Below are positions 43,690 through 52,455 of a stretch of DNA of 64,000 nt, piece after piece (within the stretch, counting starts at the first letter, position 1; each line of letters starts with the position of its first letter). The position numbers and the translations under genes are program-made. The notes under the pieces are model-generated. The model ran no database searches. It saw nothing but the letters and a program-made list of their open reading frames with translations, and had not been told where the DNA came from. The stretch is from Haloarcula vallismortis ATCC 29715 (GTDB lineage: Archaea; Halobacteriota; Halobacteria; Halobacteriales; Haloarculaceae). Where the stretch lies: NCBI RefSeq assembly GCF_000337775.1, contig NZ_AOLQ01000009.1, positions 56,347-120,346 of the forward strand, in the 5' to 3' direction.

Positions 43690-43863
43690 TTATCGCCAGG
43701 CCGTAAGTGTGCAGGTTTCGTCCGCTACCATCGAAATCCAGGTGTCATCGTGAGCAATATCGGCGATGACGAACCGCTGCTGGCCGTCGACATCGTCGAC
43801 AGCACACATCACATCAGACGCAGTTCCCGACCGACGGGTGGGACGTTCAACCTCGTAAGACAC
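43690..43863 (-). CDS. 57-aa conserved haloarchaeal micro-protein (DUF7556-like)
   Basis: A short GTG-started ORF ending ...GQQRFVIADIAHDDTWISM...TAWR. The pattern VDGxxRFVIADxxxDDxWxxM and the C-terminal LTAWR recall a small conserved haloarchaeal family that I believe is DUF7556; this is from memory. In-frame TGA upstream fixes the GTG at 43863 as the first possible start. It is acidic and uses haloarchaeal codons. It is the same strand as aIF2-beta, 52 bases upstream, so it may be in that transcript. Function unknown. Confidence 0.75.
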   Translation of the reverse strand: MSYEVERPTRRSGTASDVMCAVDDVDGQQRFVIADIAHDDTWISMVADETCTLTAWR

Positions 43864-44060
43864 GATTGTTCATCTAGGATGTGTGGTAATGAATGTGTCG
43901 TACTCGTTTCGTCTTTTGATACTCTGGAATCCGTCCGGTTACGCAAGAAAAGGATTTGTGTCTTGCTATTGCCGTTGTGAGTATTAGGGTCGATTCAACA
44001 ACCGTCGGTGCGAACGGCCGGCGACAGCCATCCGGAACCGCTCGAGTAGCGCCGGAGCTG

Positions 44061-44804
44061 TCAGGGCGCGAGCCGGTTCTTGCGTCCCTTCATTTCCTGC
44101 TCGTAGTACTCGAAGGTCTTGGGACACCAGTCGGCCGCCAGGTCAAGCATCTCCTCGGTCATCTCTCGGATCTCCCACTGTGCGTCCGCCGCCGCTCGCA
44201 TATCCGCGACGTGCATCAGCATCCGGGCGTTCATCGACATCACGATGTTCACCTTGGTCCCGATTGGCAGCACGAACCGGGCGTCTTCCGGCGGCATCCC
44301 GAGGTCGAGCAGTTCCTGATACGATTCGACCGCCTGCTCGATGGTGTCTTTGAATACCTCGCTTCGTTTCTCGAACTCCTCGTCTGAGAGGCTGGCCTTC
44401 TGCTGATTCCGGCCGATCCAGTCCGGGTCTGTTGCGGACGGCGGTGTCACGACTAACTCGCCCTCGCGGACGGCCTCGGGATTCACGTCGTCGAAGGAGA
44501 CGTACCGCATCGACTGGACGTCGAAGGAGACGTGTCGGTGGCGCGTGATCTGGGCCATACAGGAGCGCGAGACGCCTTCGACGGCGAAGGTCGCCTGCGC
44601 GTGTTCGAAGGGGCCAAAGTGGCCGTGGTCGAGCAGATGCCCGATGAGCGTCTCCTTTTTATCGTCGAGGGTGTCCCCGTCGACCTCGGCCATCGTCGCC
44701 TCGAACGACTGGCTACCGACGGAGGTGTCACTGTAGTCGTTGCGTGCTGCTTTGCAGATAAGATCCTCGGGGTCGTCTGTGGCTTCGAGCAGCTTTACGT
44801 CCAT
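44061..44804 (-). CDS. thyX: FAD-dependent thymidylate synthase
   Basis: A 247-aa flavin-dependent enzyme that methylates dUMP to dTMP. The ThyX signature RHRHVSFDVQSMRYVSFDD contains RHRxxSxxxxSxR, and further conserved parts are GHLLDHGHFGPFEHAQATF and SMNARMLMHVADMR. No ThyA-type folate motif is present. A TATA element on the minus strand (complement of about 44829-44838) lies 25-34 bases before the ATG, so the mRNA is probably leaderless. It lies 82 bases upstream of nothing on its own strand and follows the RecA-like gene region in the same orientation. Confidence 0.94.
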   Translation of the reverse strand: MDVKLLEATDDPEDLICKAARNDYSDTSVGSQSFEATMAEVDGDTLDDKKETLIGHLLDHGHFGPFEHAQATFAVEGVSRSCMAQITRHRHVSFDVQSMRYVSFDDVNPEAVREGELVVTPPSATDPDWIGRNQQKASLSDEEFEKRSEVFKDTIEQAVESYQELLDLGMPPEDARFVLPIGTKVNIVMSMNARMLMHVADMRAAADAQWEIREMTEEMLDLAADWCPKTFEYYEQEMKGRKNRLAP

Positions 44805-44886
44805 ATCGGGTGGGTGGCCCGGAGCGGCAAAATACTTCCTTCCCGGACCGGCAAGGCGTCTGGACCACCTGTGGATGGCTGCGCGC

Positions 44887-45546
44887 TCAGATATCCTGCC
44901 AGTCTGTCGGCTCGCCGGCGAGGCCGAGCACGCGGGCCTCGCGACCGCCGCCCTCGGCGTCGCGCACGTCGATCATCCCGTCGAAGGCCTGCTTGATGAC
45001 CTGCAGGGTCTGGTCGTCGTGGGCTCCTGAGTCGATGGTGAACACGCCGATGTAGCCCGCGGAGTCCAGCCGCGAGGACAGCACGTGACAGAACTTGAAC
45101 ACGGTCTTCTTGTCCGTGTAGGTCAGCATCGTCGACAGCGACACGAGGGCCAGCCGGCCCTGTTCGTTGCCGGCGTTGTGGAGCCCCTCCAGCGCCTTCG
45201 TGATGCCGATACCGATGCCGGTGAGGTCGCCGGGCGAAGAGACGTGATGGACGTGGGCGTTCCCGATTGCGTCCTCGTCCGTGCCACCCTCGCCACGGCA
45301 GTCGATGACACCGAGCTGGGAGTCGTCGAGGTCGGGCACGAGCGACCGGAACTCCTCGACGACGCTGCCCGCGCCGTCGCCGGTCGTCACGACCACCGCG
45401 CCGTCCCCCTCGCGTAGCCCGTCGGCCAGAATATCGTATGCGAGTCGGTCTTTCCCGCTCATTGCCGGGCCGGAGATCAGGATGCTGGACCCCGGCCGGA
45501 CCTCACTGAGCGCATCGAACTCTAGTACTGATGTGAGATCATACAT
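44887..45546 (-). CDS. RecA/KaiC-like ATPase (HTR-like, DUF7504 type)
   Basis: A 219-aa single-domain RecA-superfamily protein. Walker A ISGPAMSGKD is near residues 24-33, with a Walker-B-like RLALVSLSTML near 130-140. It lacks the full KaiC duplication. Related haloarchaeal proteins are labelled HTR-like and accompany signal-transduction genes. It follows the HalX response regulator by 10 bases on the same strand, so the two probably act together. I chose the ATG at 45546 (MYDLTSV...); the ATG at 45570 would overlap the regulator by 14 bases and is also possible. Confidence 0.8.
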   Translation of the reverse strand: MYDLTSVLEFDALSEVRPGSSILISGPAMSGKDRLAYDILADGLREGDGAVVVTTGDGAGSVVEEFRSLVPDLDDSQLGVIDCRGEGGTDEDAIGNAHVHHVSSPGDLTGIGIGITKALEGLHNAGNEQGRLALVSLSTMLTYTDKKTVFKFCHVLSSRLDSAGYIGVFTIDSGAHDDQTLQVIKQAFDGMIDVRDAEGGGREARVLGLAGEPTDWQDI

Positions 45547-45556
45547 TGTTTGTCGC

Positions 45557-46141
45557 TCAGTTGTCTTCATCGTCGCTCAGTCCGCGAAGCGTTGCGATGA
45601 AATCGGAGTCGTCTTCGATGCCACCGAGTGTGTCCGAGAGGTCGTCTCGCATCTCTGTGACTCTCTGGGTCAGTTCGTCGTACTGGTCGCTCTCCGCCAG
45701 TTCCGCGCTCGACTTCGTCGCTTCCAGCGTCGCCTGCTTCTCGACGAGTGCGTAGTACTCCTGTAGCAGAGAGTCGTACTCGGAGCGGTCCAGCAGATTG
45801 TCGACCGTTTCATGGAGCTGTTCGCTCCGAATCGGCTTCGAGAGATATGCATCAAAGCCCATCTCCAGAATATCGAAGTCCGGCTCGACGGCGGTGACCA
45901 TCGCCACCCGACAGCCAAGGTTACGCTCACGGATGCGCTCCAGTACTTCGTCGCCGGACAGCCCCGGCATCATCCGGTCGAGCAGCACCACGTCGACATC
46001 CGCGTCCAGTTGCTCCAGGCCCTCGTCACCGTTCTGTGCCATGCGGACCTCGTACTCCTGTTGCAGCCACAGTTTGTACGTCTCGGCAACATCTGGTTCG
46101 TCTTCGACGATAAGCACCACAGGTAGGTCCGAATCTGACAT
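45557..46141 (-). CDS. HalX-type response regulator
   Basis: A 194-aa receiver protein. The receiver (about 5-125) has the acidic pocket EDE (14-16) and phospho-acceptor Asp55 in VVLLDRMMPG, then VTAVEP and the Lys in LSKPIRSEQ. The C-terminal HalX domain (about 128-190, LLQEYYALVEKQATLEATKSSAEL) is a helical, probably coiled-coil region found in haloarchaeal regulators and possibly involved in dimerisation. No DNA-binding domain is visible. It leads a two-gene unit with the RecA-like ATPase. The cognate kinase is not adjacent. Confidence 0.92.
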   Translation of the reverse strand: MSDSDLPVVLIVEDEPDVAETYKLWLQQEYEVRMAQNGDEGLEQLDADVDVVLLDRMMPGLSGDEVLERIRERNLGCRVAMVTAVEPDFDILEMGFDAYLSKPIRSEQLHETVDNLLDRSEYDSLLQEYYALVEKQATLEATKSSAELAESDQYDELTQRVTEMRDDLSDTLGGIEDDSDFIATLRGLSDDEDN

Positions 46142-46263
46142 AATGTTCTACTATCCCTCGTTTGCATATCCATATACATAGCCCTGTGGGTGCGGGCGTG
46201 CAGCGCGTCTCGGTCGGTGACAGAACGATACCCACATCCGGGACGACGGTCAATAGGCGGGTA

Positions 46264-46839
46264 ATGATTCGAAATCTCGCCCGTGGACAGCAGGCCTTCA
46301 CGAGCAACGTGTTCCTCGTCCCTGGGGACCGAACCGTTCTGGTCGACGTCGGCAACGAGTTCGACGTGGTGGCGGCAGTCGAAGAACACGTCGACGATAT
46401 CGACGCTGTCGCCGTCACCCACACCCACTACGACCACGTCGAGAACCTCGACAGCGTTGTCGAGGCCTTCGACGTGCCGGTGTACGGCTACGACACTGAG
46501 CAGGACGGCATCGAGCACGCTATCGCCGACGATGAAACGATACGGCTCGGCGACCACGCCTACCGGGCGCTGCACACGCCCGGCCACAAGAACGACCATC
46601 TCTGCTTCTACTCGGACGAGGCTGGTGTCCTGTTCGCCGGCGACCTTGTGTTCGCCAACGGGAGTTTCGGCCGGACCGACCTCGACGAAGGGGACCGGGA
46701 CCTGCTCGTCGACAGCATCGAGCGGGTGCTGTCGATTGTCGACGAAGGCTTACGGGAGATGCATACCGGTCACGGGCCGAGTGTCACCGACGCACCGTAT
46801 CAGGATATCGAACTGGCGCTGCAGGCCGCGAAGTTCTGA
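46264..46839 (+). CDS. Metallo-beta-lactamase-fold hydrolase
   Basis: A 191-aa MBL-fold enzyme. The zinc motif THTHYDHVEN (HxHxDH) and later metal ligands are present: TPGHKNDHLCFY, LFAGDLVFANG and MHTGHGPSV. The size and simplicity match glyoxalase-II-like or persulfide-dioxygenase-like haloarchaeal hydrolases, but the substrate cannot be told. The start is the ATG at 46264, with 34 open codons upstream that do not fit. It is divergent from the HalX gene and convergent with the P-loop gene. Confidence 0.85.
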   Translation: MIRNLARGQQAFTSNVFLVPGDRTVLVDVGNEFDVVAAVEEHVDDIDAVAVTHTHYDHVENLDSVVEAFDVPVYGYDTEQDGIEHAIADDETIRLGDHAYRALHTPGHKNDHLCFYSDEAGVLFAGDLVFANGSFGRTDLDEGDRDLLVDSIERVLSIVDEGLREMHTGHGPSVTDAPYQDIELALQAAKF

Positions 46840-46862
46840 GGGCACAGCCAACCGAACAGTTT

Positions 46863-47687
46863 TCAGTCGAACGCACAGGCCAGCAGCGCGTCGTATGCGT
46901 GGTCGTACGCATCGGCAACGGCCGCCGGGTCGCTCCGTTGTTCACTGTCGAGCGCGGGCAGGCGTACCGCGGCGACTTGCTCGATGAGGTCGACGACGTT
47001 TGGCACCCGCTCCTCCAGCTGGCCGTCGCCGGGGCCGCCGGTGGCAATCTGACAGGCCTTGGCGTACCGGTCGCCGTCGTAGATGCGCGCTCGGCCCGGT
47101 TCGACGACGGCGACGGCGTCCGGTTCGATGCCCGACAGCGGCCGGGCCACGTCGCCGTAGGACTCGACGACCGCCCGGTCCGTCGCTTCGATATCCGTGG
47201 CGAGCGAATCCAGCGCCTCGACGTGCATTACCCGCATCAGGTCGTTGAAGTCGGCCACCGAGGTGACCCGTGGCGCGTTAGCAAGCGGGAGCCGGTCGGA
47301 AACAGACTCCAGCAGGTCGATGGTACCGTTGACGACGTATTCGACGCCCGTTTCGGCACTCGGCCGGCCGACCCGGTCGACGACGAACTGCTGGTTCTCC
47401 TTCCCGAGCAGGCCCGTCTTGGCCCCCGGCGAGGGATGCCACAGGCGGTGAATCGGATTGATCTCTTCCGGGGCGACATCGCCCGGTGACGCGGCCGCGA
47501 GGCGCTTGGCGTCTTTGCCGTACAGCCGCCCGTCAGTCGTCGCTCGCTCGTAGTCATCGTGGTCGAACCAGTAGTTGTTGCCCGCTCTGGGCTTGAACCC
47601 CTGTGCGCTGGTCCGGGAAAGCAGGCCGACGCTGAACGTGGTCTTGCCCGCGTCGACGCGGTCGCTGCCGGCGACGAGGAGCTTCAT
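46863..47687 (-). CDS. Haloarchaeal P-loop ATPase/GTPase
   Basis: A 274-aa predicted nucleotide-binding protein. The P-loop VAGSDRVDAGKTTFSVGLL lies at residues 5-23; further conserved-looking parts are FKPRAGNNYWFDHDDYERA, LLGKENQQF and VVESYGDVARPL. It resembles ATPases labelled predicted P-loop ATPase/GTPase in haloarchaea, distantly like dethiobiotin synthetase or CobB-type folds. No GTPase NKxD motif is seen. The start ATG overlaps the stop of the preceding gene by four bases, so the two form a coupled pair. Confidence 0.8.
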   Translation of the reverse strand: MKLLVAGSDRVDAGKTTFSVGLLSRTSAQGFKPRAGNNYWFDHDDYERATTDGRLYGKDAKRLAAASPGDVAPEEINPIHRLWHPSPGAKTGLLGKENQQFVVDRVGRPSAETGVEYVVNGTIDLLESVSDRLPLANAPRVTSVADFNDLMRVMHVEALDSLATDIEATDRAVVESYGDVARPLSGIEPDAVAVVEPGRARIYDGDRYAKACQIATGGPGDGQLEERVPNVVDLIEQVAAVRLPALDSEQRSDPAAVADAYDHAYDALLACAFD

Positions 47688-47953
47688 GACTCGGCAAGAC
47701 CGTACAGCCCGACGACATCGTCGTCCTGCGGGTCGGCGATCACGAGGCCGTCCTGGTTGTATATCATCCACGGGATCGCCCAGTCGATGAACACCGACTC
47801 GTTGGCTTCGTTGAGTTCGGCATCCGCCGGAAGTCCCTGCAGGAGACGGGCGATTTCCGGGATGGTGTACAGTTTGTCAGCGTCGAGAATATCGGCGGGT
47901 TCGTGGAGTTCGAACGACAGTATCTCGTCGAACTCCTGCTTGTCGACAGGCAT
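47684..47953 (-). CDS. Small haloarchaeal protein (possibly DUF5827)
   Basis: An 89-aa acidic protein beginning MPVDKQEFDEILSFELHEPA, with conserved-looking LYTIPEIARLLQGLP and FIDWAIPWMIYN. It resembles a haloarchaeal family that I remember as DUF5827, without certainty. I chose the ATG at 47953 because a TATA-like GATTTACC (complement of 47978-47985) lies 25-32 bases upstream. The ATG at 48007 would add 18 residues and has only a weak TATA. It overlaps the P-loop ATPase by four bases. Function unknown. Confidence 0.7.
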   Translation of the reverse strand: MPVDKQEFDEILSFELHEPADILDADKLYTIPEIARLLQGLPADAELNEANESVFIDWAIPWMIYNQDGLVIADPQDDDVVGLYGLAES

Positions 47954-48034
47954 ACCCGCCGGTATGCCGAGCGAGTGGGTAAATCCCTCGAACTGGGCGG
48001 AACCCATTTACTCGCTGAACCGGATTGTTCAGTA

Positions 48035-49753
48035 ATGGTCACGCTGCTCGTTGCGTACGCCTTTTTTCTGCTCGTTGTGGCCGTTGTCCTTGGGACGCTG
48101 TCGGTGTACGCGTGGGGGCGGCGCGACTACACCGGCGGGACCGCGCTCGCGGTGCTGCTGGCTGGGCTCTCGATATGGGACCTCTGTGTCGCGGTCGGCG
48201 TCTTGACACGCGGGACCGACATGGCCCTTCTCTTCGCATATGGCCTGTACGTCGGTGTAATGCCTGCGATAGCCGGTCTGTTCGTGTTCTCTCTGGCATA
48301 CACCAACCGCGACCGGTATCTCAATCGGTGGACCTACGCACTTCTGAGCGTCGAGCCCATCGTGTTCTTCACCGCGTTGCTTGCCGGCCCCGACGGGCTA
48401 ATATACACCGTGTCAGGTCCGACGGGAACGGGCATATACGGCTGGGAAATCGCCGGCGGGCCGGTGTTCTGGGGCCATCTCGTGTACGCGTATGCCCTTA
48501 TCGCCGTTTCGAGTGCACTCATCGTTCACTACGCGCTCGACTCCGGCGACCTCTACGCAAAGCAGGTGTACGCCGTTCTGCTGGCCATCGCCCTCCCGTG
48601 GTTCGGGAGCGTCCTCAGCATCTTCGGTGACACCAGCATCGAACTCACACCGGTGCTGCTGGCGGGAACCGGGGTCACTCTCTCGTGGGCGTTTTTCAGG
48701 GGACGACTGCTGGACATCTCGCCGGTCGCCCACCGGGAAGTCGTCGAGTCGCTCAACAGCGCTGTATTCGTCGTCGACACGAACGACAGGATACTCGAAG
48801 CCAACGACACCGGCCGTCAACTGCTCGGAGACGACACTCTCGTCGGCCAGTCCGTCACGGCCGCGCTCGAAACGTCGCCTGACCTGCTCGAAAAGTACCG
48901 CGGTCTCAACGACGACACCGAGGAAACACAGGCCGTCATCGAGCGGACCGCCCGGTTTTTCGACATCCAGCTCACGCCGCTGTACGACTCCCGCGATACG
49001 CTGGTCGGGCGCGTCTTTCTCGTCCACGAAATCACCGAGCAAAAGCAGCGGGAGCGAGAACTCGAACGCCGGAACCAGCAGCTTGACCAGTTCGCCGCCG
49101 TCCTCTCACATGATCTGCGGAACCCGCTGAACGTGGCTTCCGGCCGGCTGGCGCTGGCGCGGGAACGTAACGACCCCGAGGAGTTCGACCGCGTCGAGAA
49201 AGCCCACGAACGAATGAGCAACCTCATCGACGAAGTGCTTGCCTTTGCCCGCGACGAAAAGACGACCGACCGGGTCGAGATACGCCTTTCGGCGCTGGCG
49301 AAGGCGGCTTGGGGTCACGTCGACACCGGCGAGGCGACGCTGCAGATTGACGGCGACAGAGAGATTATCGGCGACCGCGACCAGCTCCTGCAACTGTTCG
49401 AGAACGTGGTTCGGAACAGCGTGGAGCATGGCTCCACAGGCGGTCGGCCCGGGGCCGACGACAATGTGGGCCGGGATGACGCAGGAGTGACGATACGCGT
49501 CGACGCCACTCCCGAGGGGTTCACAATCAGCGACAACGGTCCCGGTGTCCCACCCGAGAAACGAGAGGAGATATTCACGCACGGCGTCACCAGCTCCGAG
49601 TCAGGGACCGGCCTCGGACTGGCCATCGTCCAGCACGTCATCGAGTCCCACGGCTGGGACGTCGAGATGACAGAAAGCCGGTCAGGCGGCGCGAAACTCG
49701 TCGTCTCCGGGCTGAGTGCGGAGTCAGCCCAACCGTCCGAGATGGCGTCGTAG
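48035..49753 (+). CDS. Sensor histidine kinase, 7TM N-terminus plus PAS
   Basis: A 572-aa membrane kinase. Seven hydrophobic helices at about 1-220 match the HisKA_7TM-type sensor region; a PAS domain at about 225-345 (EVVESLNSAVFVVDTNDRILEAN...RVFLVHEITEQ) follows. The HisKA region has phospho-acceptor His359 in LSHDLRNPLNVA, and the HATPase domain (about 450-562) shows FENVVRNSVEHG, DNGPGVPPEKREEIF and GTGLGLAIVQHV. No receiver is fused. The ATG at 48035 has an atttact element 25-32 bases upstream, so it is probably leaderless. It is divergent from the P-loop pair; its partner regulator is not adjacent. Confidence 0.9.
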   Translation: MVTLLVAYAFFLLVVAVVLGTLSVYAWGRRDYTGGTALAVLLAGLSIWDLCVAVGVLTRGTDMALLFAYGLYVGVMPAIAGLFVFSLAYTNRDRYLNRWTYALLSVEPIVFFTALLAGPDGLIYTVSGPTGTGIYGWEIAGGPVFWGHLVYAYALIAVSSALIVHYALDSGDLYAKQVYAVLLAIALPWFGSVLSIFGDTSIELTPVLLAGTGVTLSWAFFRGRLLDISPVAHREVVESLNSAVFVVDTNDRILEANDTGRQLLGDDTLVGQSVTAALETSPDLLEKYRGLNDDTEETQAVIERTARFFDIQLTPLYDSRDTLVGRVFLVHEITEQKQRERELERRNQQLDQFAAVLSHDLRNPLNVASGRLALARERNDPEEFDRVEKAHERMSNLIDEVLAFARDEKTTDRVEIRLSALAKAAWGHVDTGEATLQIDGDREIIGDRDQLLQLFENVVRNSVEHGSTGGRPGADDNVGRDDAGVTIRVDATPEGFTISDNGPGVPPEKREEIFTHGVTSSESGTGLGLAIVQHVIESHGWDVEMTESRSGGAKLVVSGLSAESAQPSEMAS

Positions 49754-49794
49754 CCAGTCGACACTCTAAGGCCCGCCCGGCCGTGAACTTCGGT

Positions 49795-51951
49795 ATGACC
49801 GACGCCGACCACATCGATGCGTTACTCGCAAAACTGTCCCGCACGCAGAAACTCGCGCTCGTTCGTGGCGCAACTGACCCGAAGGGCACAGCAACGGGAT
49901 ACATCTCTGGCGTCGACGAGGCCGGGATTCCGCCGTTTCGTCTCGTCGACGGGCCGCTTGGCATCCGAGCAGAGGGTCACCATGCGACCGCCTTTCCCGC
50001 GTCAATTGCGACGGCGGCGACGTTCGACACTGACCTGGCCCAGCGGCAGGGAGCGGCGATGGGGCGTGAAGCGACAGCGCTCGGACAGGACGCGCTGCTC
50101 GCGCCCGGTGTGAACATCATCCGGGCTCCGCACTGTGGTCGCAACTTCGAATATCTCTCCGAAGACCCGGTCCACGCCGGGGCCATCGGGGCCAGTCTCG
50201 TCGACGGCATTCAGTCCGAGGAGGTTGTTGCGACGGTGAAACACTTCGTCGCCAACAATCAGGAGACCCATCGCACGACCGTCAGCGCTGAAGTAGACGA
50301 GCGGACGCTCCGGGAACTGTATCTCCCGCCGTTCCGCGCGGCCGTCGACGCCGGCGTCGGGTCGGTAATGACGGCGTACAACCGGGTCAACGGCACGCAC
50401 ATGAGCGACCACGAGCCCCTCATCGGCGACGTGCTCAAAGGTGAGTGGGGGTTTGACGGCTACGTCGTCTCGGACTGGTACGGACTGGAAAGTACCGTCG
50501 GTGCGGCCAACGCAGGCATGGACCTGGAGATGCCCGGCGTGGCAGCCCCCGGAGCCGAGGACACCGCTGCCGACGAGACCGCCGATGGCGACACCGTCGA
50601 GTGGCCGGACGGCATCCCGGACGCGACGCACGCGGGCCTGTTCGGTGATCCGCTCGCAGAGGCCATCGACAATGGCGATGTTCCAGCCGGCCGACTGGAC
50701 GACATGGCCCGGCGGATTCTCGGACAGATGGACCGCTTCGGGCGACTTGACGGCGGCCGGACTGCCGCCGAAGGCGGTAACAGCGACGGTCAGGCGGGTG
50801 AACTCGACAGCCAGCGGCACCGGGAGATTGCCGCTGACGTGGCGGCCCGCGGGACCGTGTTGCTCGACAACGACGGTGTCCTGCCACTCGACGACGGCGC
50901 GGACGTGGCCGTTATTGGGCCGAACATCGACGAGCCGAAACTCGGCGGTGGGGGCTCCTCCGAGACGACGCCGGTTCACTCGGTTACCCCGATTGCAGGG
51001 GTCGAATCTCGCGCCGAGGGCGCAGTCACGACGGCGTTTGGCGTCCCACAGATCGAGTCCGTCTCGCTGTTTGACCTGCTGCCGTTTGTCGGCGAGGACG
51101 AGGACGCCGACAAGGCGGCCGCGGACACCGCCGAACGGGAGCCGTCACTCGACGATGCCGTCACGGCCGCCGAATCCGCCGACGTTGCCGTCGTGTTCGT
51201 CCGCGACGCGACGACGGAGGCACGGGACCGCGACTCACTGGCGCTCCCGGGCCAGCAGGACGAACTCGTCTCGGCCGTCGCCGCCGCCAACGAGAACACT
51301 GTGGTCGTCGTCAGGTCTGGCGGCCCCGTGGAACTCCCGTGGCGGGAGGACGTAGCCGCGGTCCTCGAACAGTGGTATCCCGGACAGGCTGACGGCGATG
51401 CAGCGGCGGCCGTCCTCTACGGTGATTGCGACCCAAGCGGCCGGCTGCCAGTGACGTTCGCACCGGAAAGCGAGTACCCGACCGCAGGGGACGAACGCCG
51501 CTACCCCGGCGTCGACGACGAAGCCCACTACGACGAGGGCGTCTTTGTCGGCTATCGGCACTTCGACGACGGAGACGCGGACCCGACCTACCCGTTCGGC
51601 CATGGCCATTCGTATGCGACGTTCGAGTACGGCGATGCCGAAGCCACGGCCGAGCAGACGGTCACAGTCCCCGTCGAGAACGTCGCCGACAGGCCGGGTA
51701 GAGAGGTCGTTCAGGCCTACGTCCGACCGCCGTCCGTCGAAGGAGGCGACCGCCCGGAGCGCGAACTCGCTGGGTTCGAGGCTGTGCAGCTAGCCGCCGG
51801 CGAACGGCAGACGGTGGAACTGACGCTGGACGATCTGGCGTTCTCGCGGTACGCCTCCGACTCCGGGTGGACGGTCGACACCGGAACGTACACCGTCGAG
51901 ATCGGCCGCTCGTCGCAGGACATTCGGACGACCGTTCCAGTCGACCGATAG
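49795..51951 (+). CDS. Glycoside hydrolase family 3 beta-glucosidase-like enzyme
   Basis: A 718-aa GH3 enzyme. The (beta/alpha)8 domain has GVNIIRAPHCGRNFEYLSEDP, MTAYNRVNGTHMSDHEPL and nucleophile Asp227 in YVVSDWYG. A second domain (DVAVIGPNIDEPKLGGGGSS) and a C-terminal fibronectin-III-like domain (VENVADRPGREVVQAYVRPP...ERELAGFEAVQL) complete the family layout. Two acidic insertions (around residues 245-265 and 325-340) look like halophilic loops. No signal peptide is present, so it probably acts inside the cell on imported oligosaccharides or glycosides. I chose the ATG at 49795; a GTG four codons earlier lacks promoter spacing. Confidence 0.88.
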   Translation: MTDADHIDALLAKLSRTQKLALVRGATDPKGTATGYISGVDEAGIPPFRLVDGPLGIRAEGHHATAFPASIATAATFDTDLAQRQGAAMGREATALGQDALLAPGVNIIRAPHCGRNFEYLSEDPVHAGAIGASLVDGIQSEEVVATVKHFVANNQETHRTTVSAEVDERTLRELYLPPFRAAVDAGVGSVMTAYNRVNGTHMSDHEPLIGDVLKGEWGFDGYVVSDWYGLESTVGAANAGMDLEMPGVAAPGAEDTAADETADGDTVEWPDGIPDATHAGLFGDPLAEAIDNGDVPAGRLDDMARRILGQMDRFGRLDGGRTAAEGGNSDGQAGELDSQRHREIAADVAARGTVLLDNDGVLPLDDGADVAVIGPNIDEPKLGGGGSSETTPVHSVTPIAGVESRAEGAVTTAFGVPQIESVSLFDLLPFVGEDEDADKAAADTAEREPSLDDAVTAAESADVAVVFVRDATTEARDRDSLALPGQQDELVSAVAAANENTVVVVRSGGPVELPWREDVAAVLEQWYPGQADGDAAAAVLYGDCDPSGRLPVTFAPESEYPTAGDERRYPGVDDEAHYDEGVFVGYRHFDDGDADPTYPFGHGHSYATFEYGDAEATAEQTVTVPVENVADRPGREVVQAYVRPPSVEGGDRPERELAGFEAVQLAAGERQTVELTLDDLAFSRYASDSGWTVDTGTYTVEIGRSSQDIRTTVPVDR

Positions 51952-52062
51952 CGCGTCTGTCCCCTTGTCTCGGCTGAAACACCGATGTACCTGCCGATGG
52001 CGGTCTGAAACGGTAAATTCACGGCCGGGGATTTCAAGCCCCCTGACGACATACAGCCAGCT

Positions 52063-52452
52063 ATGAGTCAGACGCTCGAAACCATGGAGCCGAATCCGGT
52101 GTGGGTCGAAGACGCCTACGCCGACACTGTCGACGTTCTCACACGCTACGCCGACGAGTTCGAGTATAAGATCTGGGGGGGCGACTGGTGTAAGGACTGT
52201 CGGGCCCAGCTTCCCGACTTCGGGGCGGCCCTGAAAGCCGCCGGAGTTCCTGCCGAGCAAATCCACCACCTCCCAGTCGAGAAGGAAGACGACGGCTCGA
52301 AGACCGGCCCACAGGTCGAGGCGTACGACATCGAACTGATTCCGACCGTCGTCGTCGAACACGACGGCGAGGAGATCGCCCGTTTTGTCGAGGAAGAGCC
52401 GGTCCCTATTGCGGTGTATCTTGCCGACAAGATCGAAGCCGCGATGGGGTAA
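52063..52452 (+). CDS. Thioredoxin-fold protein
   Basis: A 129-aa thioredoxin-like protein. The redox motif is GDWCKDCRAQLPDFGAAL with CKDC at about 46-49, and the cis-Pro segment is IELIPTVVV. The CKDC motif differs from the classical CGPC, so redox potential and partner may be special. It is cytoplasmic (no signal). It converges on the YyaL-like gene, which itself begins with a thioredoxin-like domain, with a 3-base gap. Confidence 0.85.
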   Translation: MSQTLETMEPNPVWVEDAYADTVDVLTRYADEFEYKIWGGDWCKDCRAQLPDFGAALKAAGVPAEQIHHLPVEKEDDGSKTGPQVEAYDIELIPTVVVEHDGEEIARFVEEEPVPIAVYLADKIEAAMG

Positions 52453-52455
52453 CCC

